The notes under the pieces were generated by a model. That model saw only the letters and a list, made by a program, of their open reading frames with translations, searched no databases and was not told the origin of the DNA. The translations under genes were made by a program, and so were the position numbers. This document shows positions 45,871-57,257 of a stretch of 64,000 nucleotides of DNA, piece after piece. Source of the DNA: Nymphalis io (Eukaryota; Arthropoda; Insecta; Lepidoptera; Nymphalidae); assembly GCF_905147045.1 (NCBI RefSeq), contig NC_065906.1:9672001-9736000 (forward strand), read 5' to 3'. The number at the start of each line of letters is the position of its first letter. Position 1 is the first letter of the stretch.

Positions 45871-47432
45871 GTTAACTATTTTTAAAGATATATATATGAA
45901 AACAACGAAAACGAAACCTATCATTATTGCAATAAAATATGGCCTTAATAATTTATAAATTGAATATAAAGTCAGAATGGACAATGAAAAACAAAGAACC
46001 GTCGAAAGCCGCTTCGTTCCGTTCAGTTCCGTCAAACAGCCAGCGTACCATAGCAACTTTTCCTCCCAATTATACCAGCTCTTCTTACCGTTGAAATATC
46101 GCCGAGCTTGCCAAAATAACTCAAATGTGTCGCTATAAATTCAGTTGCAGTTTCAATTGCTCGAGCATTGGCCGAATCGGAATTTGTTACTTCGACTAAA
46201 CTTTCTGAGCACACGCGAGCAGTTTTCTTTGAGACAACTTTGTCAGGTCGTATGGACACGTTTGTAGGGATTGATTTATTTTCATTTTACTAAGCGTAGG
46301 TACGGACAAAGTTGCTGGACGTTTTGATGTTGCCTTGGCTTGGATTTCGATCCTGTGGTATTTCGACATACGTAAGGAGACGTTTTGGCTCGCGTTTTAA
46401 TAGAATACTTTTATACAAATCGGAGGAATTTCTCATTGTTTTTCTTTTGATCTATCTTTATTTTTCTTTTTTGTTATATTTTGATGACAAAAATGGATGT
46501 TATTTGATTTTTTAGTTCAATTAAATACTCTTTCGTAATGTACTCGTACTATCAATGTGTTTTACTTCCTGCGTTTTCTTCTTTCGAATATCAAATCAAT
46601 GATGTCAGAAAGAGATAGAGAAGAGATATATCTTTATTTAACTAAAAGTTAGTAAATCTAATAGATTCTAATTTTATTTTAATTTTGAATACGTTGAATT
46701 TTATCCAAAATAATCCGATACTTTATTCATATAAAATTCGTTAAATATGCTTTCAGATAACAGTTCAAGTAATAAAAAAAATTGAGTACCTAATTAAAGT
46801 TTTCAAGCCAAATAGGATTGTCAACTAAATTACATCATGACATAGTCACGCGATGTTAGGCCTAAAACTTTGAAATAAAGAAAAATAGGACAATTATTAT
46901 TTTAATTACAGAGTTTCTTAGTTACCTTCTTCCTGAATACTAAACAATGAATTAAAATGATATGTTAACATTCATTTGAAACGAAATTTAATATTTTACT
47001 AAGATTTTGTATATTTGGTACAAAAACATTTCATTATTCCATTTGAATAAAATAACATATTTTAATAAATATAACTCTCCTCGAGTTATATAATAATGTA
47101 CTATGTGTGCTGTGTGATGCGTGTGATAATGGATAAAACACATGGATTTTAAACTATTGGTTTATTATTATTGTATTATATTAGTAGAACCACCACTGAA
47201 TTTTGTTACATAAACATTTTAAATGTTTTACGTCTTGACAAGAATTCGTTATGTGCGGAATTTGTGCCCTGGATCAGACGGAATTCAGTTCCATCTATGA
47301 ACTTATAAATCTTTTATATATAACAAAAAATAAAACCAGTCAATGCTTCGAATTTTAAAATTATAGTACATTAGCACTTCGTTAATATAACTAGAATAGC
47401 TCTTTACAAACTGGAAAATGAAGTCCTGTTAG
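45871..47432. other. Noncoding stretch, one unexplained open segment
   Basis: 46,032-46,280 on minus is open for ~80 codons with balanced composition (SESLVEVTNSDSANARAIET) and a GGTAAGA donor-like site at ~46,090, but lacks an in-frame ATG. I do not recognise it; it could be an internal exon or chance. Confidence 0.3.
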
Positions 47433-47493
47433 GGGGTTTAAGGCTTATCCTGTTAAGGATAAGCCTTAAACCCCTGTACATTAGGTACAGGGG
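47433..47493. other. Two overlapping perfect hairpins
   Basis: Hairpin 1: 18-bp arms GGGGTTTAAGGCTTATCC (47,433-47,450) and reverse complement (47,457-47,474), 6-base loop. Hairpin 2: CCCCTGTAC (47,471-47,479) and GTACAGGGG (47,485-47,493), 5-base loop. They share CCCC at 47,471-47,474, so they compete. Confidence 0.85.
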
Positions 47494-47499
47494 TTACTT

Positions 47500-47625
47500 C
47501 GTATTTTTTTCTCATCGCAAAGCACGAGACTAATTAAGAACACAAATTTAGTTTGCGATAACTCAGTACTTCTAGATTTGAACCAAAAATTCACATGTTC
47601 TATCCGCTTGATCATATCGATTATT
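47500..47625 (-). repeat. SINE-B, decayed head part
   Basis: TTTTTCTCATCGCAAAGCACGAG, TTAAGAACACAAATTTAG, TTTGAACCAAAAATTCACATG follow the minus-strand SINE-B order with many changes; 3' half absent. Confidence 0.6.
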
Positions 47626-48229
47626 TTACATAAAGTTTTATAATTATAAAGTGTTTTATGACAATATTTTACTGAGGGGGACGAATAAGCACCAGTAGAC
47701 CTCGGAGTTATAAATACTCTGCTAACTATGATCACCCACCAGGGATTCAAACGAAACATTTATCAGAGAATAAATATAAAATTTTCGTTAACCTATAACT
47801 TAAAATATCTCAATTAGTACAATTAAAGTGTTCATGCTGATAAAGAGAGTATTTAAACAATGAAAACGATTTCATTAATGTTTTAAACGTGGAAATACCG
47901 TTTTAAATGTTTAAAATCTATTTAATAAATGGATTTGGATTACGTTCTATAAATTAATTTATTTATTGTTGGAAACGTTATCTTTATGGTGCCTTGTGCG
48001 ATAGTGAAGAAACTCGTATCAACTGCTTTAATTGAAATGCCGGATGTCGATATGGTGGTAATGTCGCCATCAGGTGTTAATATTATGTAACTTCTGGACA
48101 CAAGTAAGGTGTCCCCTTGACGTGTTTCATATTTAGTATCTATATTTATCTCTCTCTTATCAAGCACGTCTATCTCTCTTTATCGAGCACGTTTGATAGC
48201 AAGTACTGATTCATTATAAGATACACCAT
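47626..48229. other. Noncoding stretch
   Basis: Frames of 75-92 codons on minus lack recognisable domains. A tandem pair TATCTCTCT...TCAAGCACGT / TATCTCTCT...CGAGCACGT occurs at 48,139-48,193. Confidence 0.4.
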
Positions 48230-48400
48230 GCGTACCTAAAGGATGCCTGTACACTCTTGCCTTGACTGTACCTTAATTATAATGCTCAAGAAGGGCATTC
48301 CACACCTTGGCTGGGTGCGTAAGAAATGAGGAAGCAAAACGCTGCATACGAGTGGGTGGGTTATCGAAGATGTATGGGCGTAAGCCCTAACAGTGTTCAG
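48230..48400 (-). pseudogene. LINE C-terminal fragment
   Basis: On minus, LRPYIFDNPPTRMQRFASSF, HPAKVWNAL and ARVYRHPLG match the same C-terminal block as the fragment at 6,250-6,548 (RTKRFASSFL, AKIWNTL, SRVNRHLLG), with a stop inside. Related family, more decayed. Confidence 0.7.
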
Positions 48401-48959
48401 TTTTACAAGCGGAAGTAATATAACGATAGTATTTATTATTAAGTTGCCAAATTTTTAGCTGCAACTTTAGCTTTAGTGTCGATGGATATTGAAGTCGATG
48501 GCGGATGAAGTTCTGATACCTAGAAGCTCAATATCACTGGTCAAAGTAACAAGTAGACTTCGGAAAGTAGGTCAGTTTGAATGGCCATTTGACGATGAAT
48601 AAACATGCTTGCATTTTAGTGGGGTTAAATTTAACCAAATGGATATTACCCTAGTCCGATATTCTTTTAAGGGTAATATTTAAACTGTTTTCGTTCGAAT
48701 ATCTTAGACCTAGGATATTATAAAGTAACTAGGATATTATAAAGTGAAACTACATTTTTCCACAACAAAACATATTCACGTCTAAGCACCAAGAGTCATT
48801 TATATGCACTGAGAATAGTATTGCAAGAGTCATTCTCTTCATCAACCCTGAGGAAAACAAGGATTGAAAGTCATCTTAACAACCATTGAAGTAAACTCGA
48901 AAAAATCGATTTAAGTTGTAGTAATATGAGATAAAAATTGCTTGAGATAAATATAGCTA
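48401..48959. other. Noncoding stretch
   Basis: Probably more of the decayed LINE to about 48,560; otherwise nothing recognised. Confidence 0.35.
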
Positions 48960-49800
48960 CCATCATCATCATATTCAGCCCACATTAATCCACTGCTGGA
49001 CATTGGCCTCTTCACAGTCGCGCCAATTCTCCCGGTTCTATGCTAATCGCATCCATTGAGCACCCGCCATTTTTCTAAAATCGTCTGACCATCGGTTGGG
49101 TGGTCTGCCCACTGGCCTTTTTGCTTCTCTAGGCCACCACTCCGTCACGACTTTAGTCCACCTTCCGTCTTCCCGTCTGGTAAAGTGACCAGCTCAACTC
49201 CACTTTAACCTCGTAATACGCTTACCAATATCTTCGACTTTTGTCTTTCGTCGGATTTCCATGTTTGGTATACGATCAACGAGAGAGATGCCTAGCATAG
49301 CACGCTCCATATGCTTAGTAAGCGTCCATGTTTCGGCACCGTAGGAGAGTATAGGCAAGACAAATTGCTTAAACACCTTGGTCTTAAGGCATTGTGAGAG
49401 TTTGGATGTCAACGTATCTTTGAGCTTTCCAAAAGCAGCCCACCCTAAGCCAATGCGTCGTTCGATCTCCTGTATTTGAGATTTCTCCTTGTCAAACCCC
49501 TCTGTCAATAGACACGAGTTTGGTGTTTTTGTGCAAGCGCACCTGCATAGTCACGAATTTGTACAGCACCCGGAGGATATCTACGTATCGCTTGTCAATA
49601 CCACAGCGATGGAGAGATTGAAACACGGCCCAATGTTCGACACTTTCGAAAGCCTTCTCGTAATCAACGAAGGCAAAGCACAGGGGTCGGTTGTACTAAT
49701 TGCATTTCTCCATTAGCTGCTTGAGAGTATGGATGTGGTCCATAGTTGACTATCCAGCTTACTCGACAGGTTGGTATTCGTCGAGGGTGTTAGTGAATCG
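48960..49800 (-). pseudogene. RTE-clade LINE fragment, catalytic core deleted
   Basis: Read on minus: DHIHTLKQLMEK and FAFVDYEKAFESVEHWAVFQ (RT fingers/palm) at ~49,580-49,740. After TKLVSID (near 49,505) comes IERRIGLGWAAFGKL, the post-RT block, with AETWTLTKHMERAMLGISL and RWTKVVTEWWPR to the end. The segment between, which should carry QGD and FADD, is missing, so the RT cannot work. The tail at 48,960 is an ATG-triplet run. The open part at 49,194-49,508 is 104 codons; upstream there are stops. An undamaged RTE protein is several times longer. Confidence 0.9.
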
Positions 49801-50387
49801 GAATATAGCTATACCAATTTAAAAAAAATTATAATATGTAATTAATATGGTGCTTGTTGCTTGTCCTGATTTTGTAATGATTAATTAAAATTATTATAGA
49901 ACTTCACTTTCGATATTCTATATGCTTCGATTCAGTCTCCTGGATAGCTTGTTAAGTATATTCCAATATTCCAAGTCTATAAAATAAATAGACCGTCAAT
50001 AATAAATTCACAATATTAATAAAACAAATTCAATTAACACATCGAAATACAAATTAATTATCAATGTAGTAAATAATAAATGTCAACTTTCTTAAACTAA
50101 ATATGCCCGCAAAATTGAAATATACTTCTACGAAGTTTTAACTTTATAGGGGAACAAAAAATATTTTTTCTTTCATTAAAACTATAAACTTCCATTAGGC
50201 CCCTTTAGGGGATACATACAAAATTACACACACGCCTACATTACGCTTGGAACTTTTGAGTAAAATTTCAAGTTTCTACACCCAATACGCTGTGTAATAC
50301 AAGCTGTGTTTGAGAACGTAAATAACTTATTGTTTAAATAGAACCATTTATTTACTATCATATAATTAACATATAAATTTGTTTTAA
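49801..50387. other. AT-rich noncoding stretch
   Basis: Nothing recognised. Confidence 0.4.
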
Positions 50388-50394
50388 AATTTGT

Positions 50395-51075
50395 GTTGCG
50401 GCGCTTCACTATCTATCATCGCGGGGTGCGGGGACGCGCCTACCAACTTAACTTCACTTGTCGTCTCGACGCGCGTGCGCGACACACATCAGTTATTATA
50501 ATGATTTATCATTAATACAAGTATTCAATTTCCAAAGTCTTCGTTATTTTTACCACCACAAAAGCAGCTATCGAAGCTAACAAAATGGCCCTTCGAGCCG
50601 GATGAAAAGGTATCCTCGATGTAGAAAATTTGCCTTTCTGCACAGGTATCCTTTGTGTGACTTGTCCACGTGAGTGCGCGTGCGCGTGCATCAATAAGAA
50701 TGACGCGTTTTTCTCTAATTTCTTCGTTATTTAGTATTTCACGGGCGAAGGACCATTTTGTTAGCTTCGATAGCTGCTTTTGTGGTGGTAAAAATAACGA
50801 AGACTTTGGAAATTGAATACTTGTATTAATGATAAATCATTATAAGAACTGATGTGTGTCGCGCACGCGCGTCGAGACGACGACCATTTTGTTAGCTTCG
50901 ATAGCTGCTTTTGTGGTGGTAAAAATAACGAAGACTGGAAATTGAATACTTGTATTAATGATAAATCATTATAATAACTGATGTGTGTCGCGCACGCGCG
51001 TCGAGACGACAAGTGAAGTTAAGTTGGTAGGCGCGTCCCCGCTCCCCGCGATGATAGATAGTGAAGCGCCGCAAC
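50395..51075. mobile_element. Foldback/MITE-like DNA element with ~193-bp terminal inverted repeats
   Basis: Arms 50,395-50,588 and 50,884-51,075 are reverse complements with about one substitution and one 2-base gap. Termini are GTTGCGGCGCTTCACTATC. AATTTGT flanks both ends directly (50,388-50,394; 51,076-51,082); with one terminal base shifted, an 8-bp AATTTGTG also fits. The arms are CpG-rich (GACGCGCGTGCGCGACAC). A further partial right-arm copy (50,753-50,883) precedes the right arm in tandem. No transposase: nonautonomous. The superfamily is not fixed; 7-8-bp duplication would suit hAT- or P-like elements. Confidence 0.88.
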
Positions 51076-51083
51076 AATTTGTG

Positions 51084-51589
51084 ACTTTTACATTAACGAA
51101 AACGATGTACCCTAAAGTATCATTACCAAATCCGGATTTTACTTTGTCCACATTTAAATGAATCTATTTAATTCTAATAATAAGCCTTCTAGATCGAAAT
51201 CAATAACGTTGAATATTTATTGTCCCGACCTAATATTCAAAACCTCATGATGACTTACTTATTTTAAACGCATGGGACGACTCGTAATGAGTCCGGATCG
51301 TTACGGAATTGATTGCTTAGGATTCTTACCTACTAAAACCTTTACGATAACCATCATAGAAATGTATTAGAGAGTCAGCGGGATCCTTTTCACATACTCA
51401 TGTGCTGCTGCTCTCGTGCCTTTTTTCTCTACTATTTACTTAGTGGAGTTCTGTTTAGGGAGCGAGAGTAATCTAAATCTTCCAAGCAAGTCACAGTTCA
51501 ATTATATACAATTAGTTTACCACAATTGCACTATAAATAATAATTTAATTAGTTTTAATTAAAATTGGTATAAATTTTATGTGCTAGTG
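51084..51589. other. Noncoding stretch
   Basis: Nothing recognised. Confidence 0.4.
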
Positions 51590-51883
51590 TTTTTTTTTAA
51601 TAGAATAGGAAGGCGGACGAGCATATGAGCCACCTGATGGTAAGTGCTCACCAACGCCCTTAGACATTGGCATTGTAAGAAATGTCAACCATCGCTTACA
51701 TAGCCAATGCGCCACCAACCTTGGGAACTAAGATTTTATGTCCATTGTGCCTGTAATTACACTGGCTTACTCACCCTTCAAACCGGAACACAACAATATC
51801 AAGTACTGCTGTTTTGCGGTAGAATATCTGATGAGTGGGTGGTACCCACCCAGACGAGCTTGCACAAAGCCCTACCACCAGTA
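51590..51883 (-). repeat. SINE-A, full length
   Basis: T run, AATAGAATAGGAAGGCGGAC through CCCTACCACCAGTAA. Near consensus. Confidence 0.92.
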
Positions 51884-52339
51884 AACTTCACTTTCACTTA
51901 TTACTTTTCTTTAGTGTAGACTGTCCTAGTTAATTTAAAGTCTAGAACGCTATGACAAGTACTTTTTACATAGTAACAAGGGATTGTCATTAATTATAAA
52001 GACCGTTACACAATAAACTTCACCGTGGAAAACAAATAATTTCTATTTTCACGTAAAATGATATTTTGCTGAGTTGACTGTACCCTCGAGATGTTAAAAC
52101 AAGGAATGGCTCTAATGAGGAACACTGTTTAAAGCCGTTTGCAAGTCAGCATATTTTCGATCCTTAAATTCATTATAAGAAAGTTAGTTTTGATGTAAGT
52201 ATTTTTGTCTTATAAAATTAAGCATGACAATAAGTCATTAAGAAATTTAATTTTGAATATAAAGATATGCAACAATATATGAATTTCAAATGAAAAATAA
52301 AACTTGTTAAAATATATATACACACAAACACAGTTTTAC

Positions 52340-52340
<1 letters not shown>

Positions 52341-52392
<52 letters not shown>
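52341..52392. repeat. (AT)n microsatellite, ~25 units
   Basis: An uninterrupted TA dinucleotide run of about 50 bases. A shorter TATATATATA run recurs at 52,440. Confidence 0.95.
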
Positions 52393-52393
<1 letters not shown>

Positions 52394-52487
52394 GTAAATT
52401 ATATTATAAACATAAACTCACAAACGTGTATAAATGTGTATATATATATAATGTAAATTATATTATAAACATAAACTCACAAACGTA
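52389..52487 (+). repeat. Tandem duplication, ~40-bp unit
   Basis: TATAATGTAAATTATATT ... AACTCACAAACGT occurs at about 52,389-52,428 and again at 52,448-52,487, each after a TA run, so the repeat unit is TA run plus 40 bp. Confidence 0.85.
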
Positions 52488-54436
52488 TCGATTTTATATT
52501 TTGCACAGAGATTGTTTATGATGCGGAGATTGGCATAGACATATATTTAAAAAAATAACAAACCGTATGAATATAATATTGTTAAAATACTGTAGAAGCC
52601 AAAACATTTTTTCTATATAAATACTACAATACTATGAAATAGGTTCTGTGGCTTAATTACGTACCTATACAAAAACATATATGCTTCAAAGGGCCGGGTA
52701 TAAAGATTACCTAAGGCCTTTGTTCCAAAAAATAAAATATAAGATCGCGTGTTCTTACCTTCAACCGAATACAGACTATAAACGGGACAATAGGAGGTGA
52801 TCTAAAAATTTAGGATAACATCAGTGATGTTCTAACTTCACGCAGTCGAAAAATATCATGAAAAATTGGTGTTTTATTTTTTAAATAAATAAATTTCCGC
52901 AGGATACTTTAGTGTAAATTTTTTATTGTATCAAATGATTTTAGTTTTAATATCTATCATGATTTGAGCATAACAATCTACAGAATTATGTTAAGAAATG
53001 TTAAAAAATGTCTTTTTAAGCGCAATTGTCGTCATATTTTGTGGAAAACACTATTTATATTATATTTTAATATAGCTTTATTTGTTATTAGCAAAAGAGT
53101 AAAGAAGCTACCGGCTTTTAATTGACACTTTAATTAATATAAGCCACTTATTCAGGTAGGCAGGTATTATGTCCTTTTTGGAAAATATATTAATAATTTT
53201 TTACACAAAAAAATATATTAATCACTGTTAAATGATATTATTTTTTGTTCAAAAAGTGAAAAAAATTGTATCGAGTGTTCTTAAATACAGACATTAACTA
53301 TTTTCATCACTGAATGATATATCAAAGCGAATTCTTCATCATCAACGCAGTGTAGAATGCACTTTTTCAGTCCAAATTAAATCCAACGCGATATTTTTCG
53401 AATTAAATTGCAAATGAATAAAAGACTGCATTGCATGCTTTTGTGCGATCAAATGATTCCATCGGCCATTTTGAATAAAAAACTTACATCGAAACGAGTT
53501 TTATTTTAGATCGTAAAATTGGTCCTGGATAATTGTCGAACACGAAATGTTATCCATTGATTTAATTTGTTACGTCCACATGAAAAAGCGTAAATTATTA
53601 CCAACGAAAAACTCAATTGCTACAATCAAGTGTATTTCGTTGAAATAAAATACTTATGTATGGGTAGATTTTAATTTATTAAGTGCTTCATAGTAATTAA
53701 GAATATTTTTGATAGCTAATAATATTTTTTATAAAACGCAGTCACGAGTCACTAAACTTAATCAAGATAATAGATAGCCCAAAGCCGCAGACATGACATT
53801 TGTGGTGATTTGTTAATTAACTTATACTATAACCATTACTATGAACTTAATTAATAGAAGATTGTTGGTTTAAGAATAAATACTTATAACAGTGTGTATA
53901 GTGGTATAAAATAGAATGCAAATATAATTCATTACAAGCACGAGAATGGTTTTATTAGCAGCAAGTTGTACAAATATTAATTGTAATATATAATTAAATT
54001 AAATACGTAAGCAACATACTAATAAGTGTTACACTAGATTATATTACCTAGATTTATATATATGTATATATATACTCAAAATATGACATGGTAATAAATA
54101 TTTAATGCTTCATTGTCTGCGTCAAAACTCTACTAAAATTTTATTGTCAAAAAATATGAAATGCGACTCGCGCGCTACCTATCATAGATTATTGGCGCCG
54201 TGCAAGATACCTTCTAGCAAGTAGTGAACTACTTCACAAAGTTACAGTTCAATCGGATAAATGGTGAAGTTTCGCAAACGACACAAACAAGGAAACATTT
54301 ATTTATATACAAACACAAGATTACAAATGTACTATAAAATTATTTTAATGTATAAGATAATGCTTTAAAGCTTGAAAAATATATAGCTATTTTCAGCTTT
54401 AGTGTCGTAACCTATATTATATTCAAGGGAGGTTGT

Positions 54437-54535
54437 TTTTTATAATATAGGTAGGCGGATATGCAAATAGGCCATCTGATGGTAAATGCTGTTTAGCGGT
54501 AGAAAATCCAATGTGGGTGGTGGGAAAGATAAACA
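54437..54535 (-). repeat. SINE-A fragment
   Basis: GGTAGGCGGATATGCAAATAGG and CCATCTGATGGTAAATG joined to GCGGTAGAAAATCCAATGTG; the middle is missing. Degraded. Confidence 0.65.
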
Positions 54536-54699
54536 AACCTTAGATTGACATATTCCATGTGATTTTCTATAGCTCTGCTATAGCACTACAAGTTCTTGAT
54601 TACTAGATTTATTTCCTAAGTTCCGATGACAACTTCACTGATATACATAACGCCTTTCTTTATTTATCTCCACTCTGTCATTGTAATTGGCTATACAAG

Positions 54700-54889
54700 T
54701 AGTGGTAGAGCTTTGTGCGATCTCATCTGGGTAGGTACCACCCACACATCAGATATTCTACCGCAAAATAGCAGTACTCGGTATTGTTGTGTTCCGGTTT
54801 GAAGGGTGAGTGAGCCAGTGTAATTACAGACACAAGGGACATAACATCTTAGTTCCCAAGGTTGGTGGCGCATTGGTGATGTAAGCGAT
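54700..54889 (+). repeat. SINE-A, left half (right half at 57,417-57,519)
   Basis: AGTGGTAGAGCTTTGTGCG to GGTGATGTAAGCGAT, stopping exactly where the terminal repeat begins. The matching right half (GCGATGGTTAAAATTTC through CTCGTCCGCC and an A tail) is at 57,417-57,519. Together they form one SINE-A split by a 2.5-kb insertion with GCGAT duplicated. Confidence 0.88.
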
Positions 54890-55041
54890 TGTAATGATCT
54901 CTATCACTGGCTCACTACTACACGCAGCAATAGTCCAACCCGCACGGTGTCTAACACCAGGCTGCTTGATTGACAGCTACCCTCTCCACTCGTGTACATG
55001 AGACAATGTATTGTATCTATTGCATAGATACAAACGCTACA
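54890..55041 (-). repeat. Terminal repeat 1 (152 bp), LTR-like
   Basis: Starts TGTAATGATCTCTATCAC, contains AGTCCAACCCGCACGGT and CTACCCTCTCCACTCGTGTA, ends AACGCTACA. On the minus strand it runs TG...CA (TGTAGCG...CATTACA). It contains a palindrome TTGTATCTAT/ATAGATACAA. GCGAT precedes (54,885-54,889) and follows it (55,042-55,046). Confidence 0.75.
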
Positions 55042-55059
55042 GCGATGGTTAACATTTCA

Positions 55060-56348
55060 TACAATTTCTTACAATAAAACTTTAGAACACCCAATCGCGA
55101 TACAGTCTTTACCAAGTAGATTCCGTGATCCCTCTTTAATTACGTAAATAGTAGCACATTCCATTTTTCCGTTTGCTTTTATTACTACTTCAAAAGAACC
55201 TTTGATTTGTAAAGGTATCTTACTTCCATATGCTAGTAGTATTTTATTTGGCTCTTTCACTTTTTTATCACAATTTATCTTGTTTTTTTTTAAATATTCC
55301 CAGACTTTGCATAATATCAAATTTAATTTGCATCCTGATTTAATAAATCAGGATGCAAATAATTTCTAAACTGACTCCGCCTATCTTGCATTTGATAGTA
55401 GCGTCGTCGTTCAAATTTAATATGTATTACACTTCTTTATTTTCCAGGGAATTTACTGTTGTTGCAATTCGTTGTCGCAACAAACAACAAAAAGACTGTA
55501 ACAACTTTTTTCTTTCTTGATATTGTGCGAGTTTACGCTTTTGTCGAAGTTATTTAGTTTTGCAGCATATTTGATAGTGGCCTAATTTACCACATCCGTT
55601 ACATTTCTTCTCTTTGGCTGGGCAAGGAAGACCTTGGGAGATATGCGAAATATTTCCATATCTGGTACACTTTGGCGTGTTTTCCTCTCCACTAAACTCT
55701 TTTCCTTGTTTAGTTCATCTTGAATTATCCTTGTTCCTAATTTTTATTGCGTTAATTTCATTTGTCTTATTCTTATCTTTTTGTTCGTAGCAATCCAGTT
55801 GATAATTCACAATTTCTAAGGTATTAGCTACAGTAATCAATTTTCCTAATGTAATTTCATTCCCCATTGTTAGCATTTTTTTTTCTTAACTCTGATGACA
55901 AGGATTTTTCTAGCATTTGGTCGATTATATGGTCATCAGGTTTTAAATCATCACATTTCGCCGCTTGATTTCTTAGCTTGATAAGTAACGTTTCAAAACT
56001 TTCCCCTTTCTCTTGCTTGATAAGACGAAAAATGTGCCGTTCAAAAGTCTTATTTCGTTTGGGGAGGAAATAGTCATCTAGTTTACTAAGAGCTATTCTG
56101 AAAATATCAACATTCTCCTCAGGTACCACGTTTGCTCCAGGCAAATTGTAGAATATTTCCTGCAAAGCACTTCCACCTAGAACTAGCAATGTAGCTCTCT
56201 TTTTAGCTGGAATCGTGATATCGGCGGCTTCAAGGTAAATATGAAAGGATCGTGTCCATTTTTCCCAACTCAGGCCAACTGAAGCACTGTCACCCTCAGT
56301 ATCTAATTTTTCAGGTGGCGGTAACTGATACAATACTCTTATGTACAA
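55060..56348 (-). pseudogene. Gypsy-type gag-protease fragment, inactivated
   Basis: Minus strand, in order: gag capsid-like frame 55,857-56,348 (163 codons; SWEKWTRSFHIYLEAADI, FERHIFRLIKQEKGESFETL); after a frame break, a zinc-knuckle region at ~55,560-55,690 with CNGCGKLGHYQICC (CX2CX4HX4C) preceded by a second decayed knuckle; then the protease region to 55,069 (WEYLKKNKI, GSFEVVIKANG, LLGKDCIAIG). At least one stop in the gag-knuckle link, one after the knuckle and one in the protease. The protease Asp codon is replaced by a palindrome at 55,326-55,360. The CCHC knuckle separates it from the CsRn1-like element at 29.8 kb. Clade within Ty3/gypsy not determined. Confidence 0.85.
55326..55360. 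other. Snap-back palindrome, 16-bp perfect arms
   Basis: ATTTGCATCCTGATTT and its reverse complement around a 3-base centre (AAT). On the coding (minus) strand one arm is native protease sequence just after the active-site Asp position and the other is its inverted copy. Confidence 0.85.
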
Positions 56349-56376
56349 TAGTCTTATTTAAAAGATGTCCAATATG

Positions 56377-56573
56377 TTCTAAATTCAATTTAATGAACTT
56401 CTTATTTCCAATTTAATGGAAATCTAATTTTAAAGTTTATTTTCAATTGAATGAAAATCTAGAATTGATTTGAAATTTTCTAAATTCAATTTAATTAACT
56501 TCTTTTTTCCAATTTAATAGAAATCTAAATTTAAAGTTTATTTTCAATTGAATCAAAATCTAAACTTGGACCA
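56377..56573. repeat. Tandem duplication, 101-bp period, two units
   Basis: TTCTAAATTCAATTTAATGA at 56,377 and TTCTAAATTCAATTTAATTA at 56,478; both units continue CTTCTT...CCAATTTAAT, AAAGTTTATTTTCAATTGAA. Located in the leader upstream of gag (minus orientation). ~93% similar by eye. Confidence 0.85.
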
Positions 56574-57257
56574 CAATAAATACTATACCTAATAATTCCT
56601 TATTTTATTCACTTCGCCACGCTAAGTATGTTCCTTTCTATAAAACGTAGTTAGTTAATAATTATCAAAAAGATTTAGAATTTAAGCTTGTAACATATTA
56701 TGTAATACATAAAACTTGTAGAAAATACAACATTATTAAAAAATCAAATCGCTAATGAATGTTCTAACAGGTATTTAATATTTGGATTACCTACTTATGA
56801 ACAAAGTGTTAATTAGGTCACAAGAAGAAATTATTGTAAGAAGTATATTTATCCAATTATTTTGTTATGATTTTATTGAATAAACAATTACGGTACCTTT
56901 GACTTGTTACTTGTTGTTTTCTTAATTAGGTACTATGTGAAATAATATTAACAACCGACAGTAAAACCTGTTCTATTAGTTCAAATATTATTAAAACATA
57001 AGGGATGGTAGGTTAACGATTTTTACAGTTTGGCGAATTGAAATCTTAGATGACGCATTAGAATTCTTTTGTATAAACACATTCCTTAACGATCTGACAG
57101 ATTACTTTTACTATATTAAAATAGAATTCATGCCGTAAATAGATTGTAATGCGACTTGTTAGATTTCTTGAAAAATTAATCACTTCGTATTATCACCTCC
57201 CTTTACTTTAAAATAAATAAAGTTTTTTATTTACTGACCTTTACTCTCGTCACGACT
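56574..57257. other. AT-rich leader region of the degenerate element
   Basis: No frame or known motif. Assigned to the element only because it lies between gag and terminal repeat 2; part may be foreign. Confidence 0.35.

Larger units (their letters stand above)
51884..54436. other. AT-rich noncoding stretch
   Basis: No gene. Holds the AT microsatellite and short tandem duplication at 52,341-52,487. The rest is unassigned. Confidence 0.45.
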
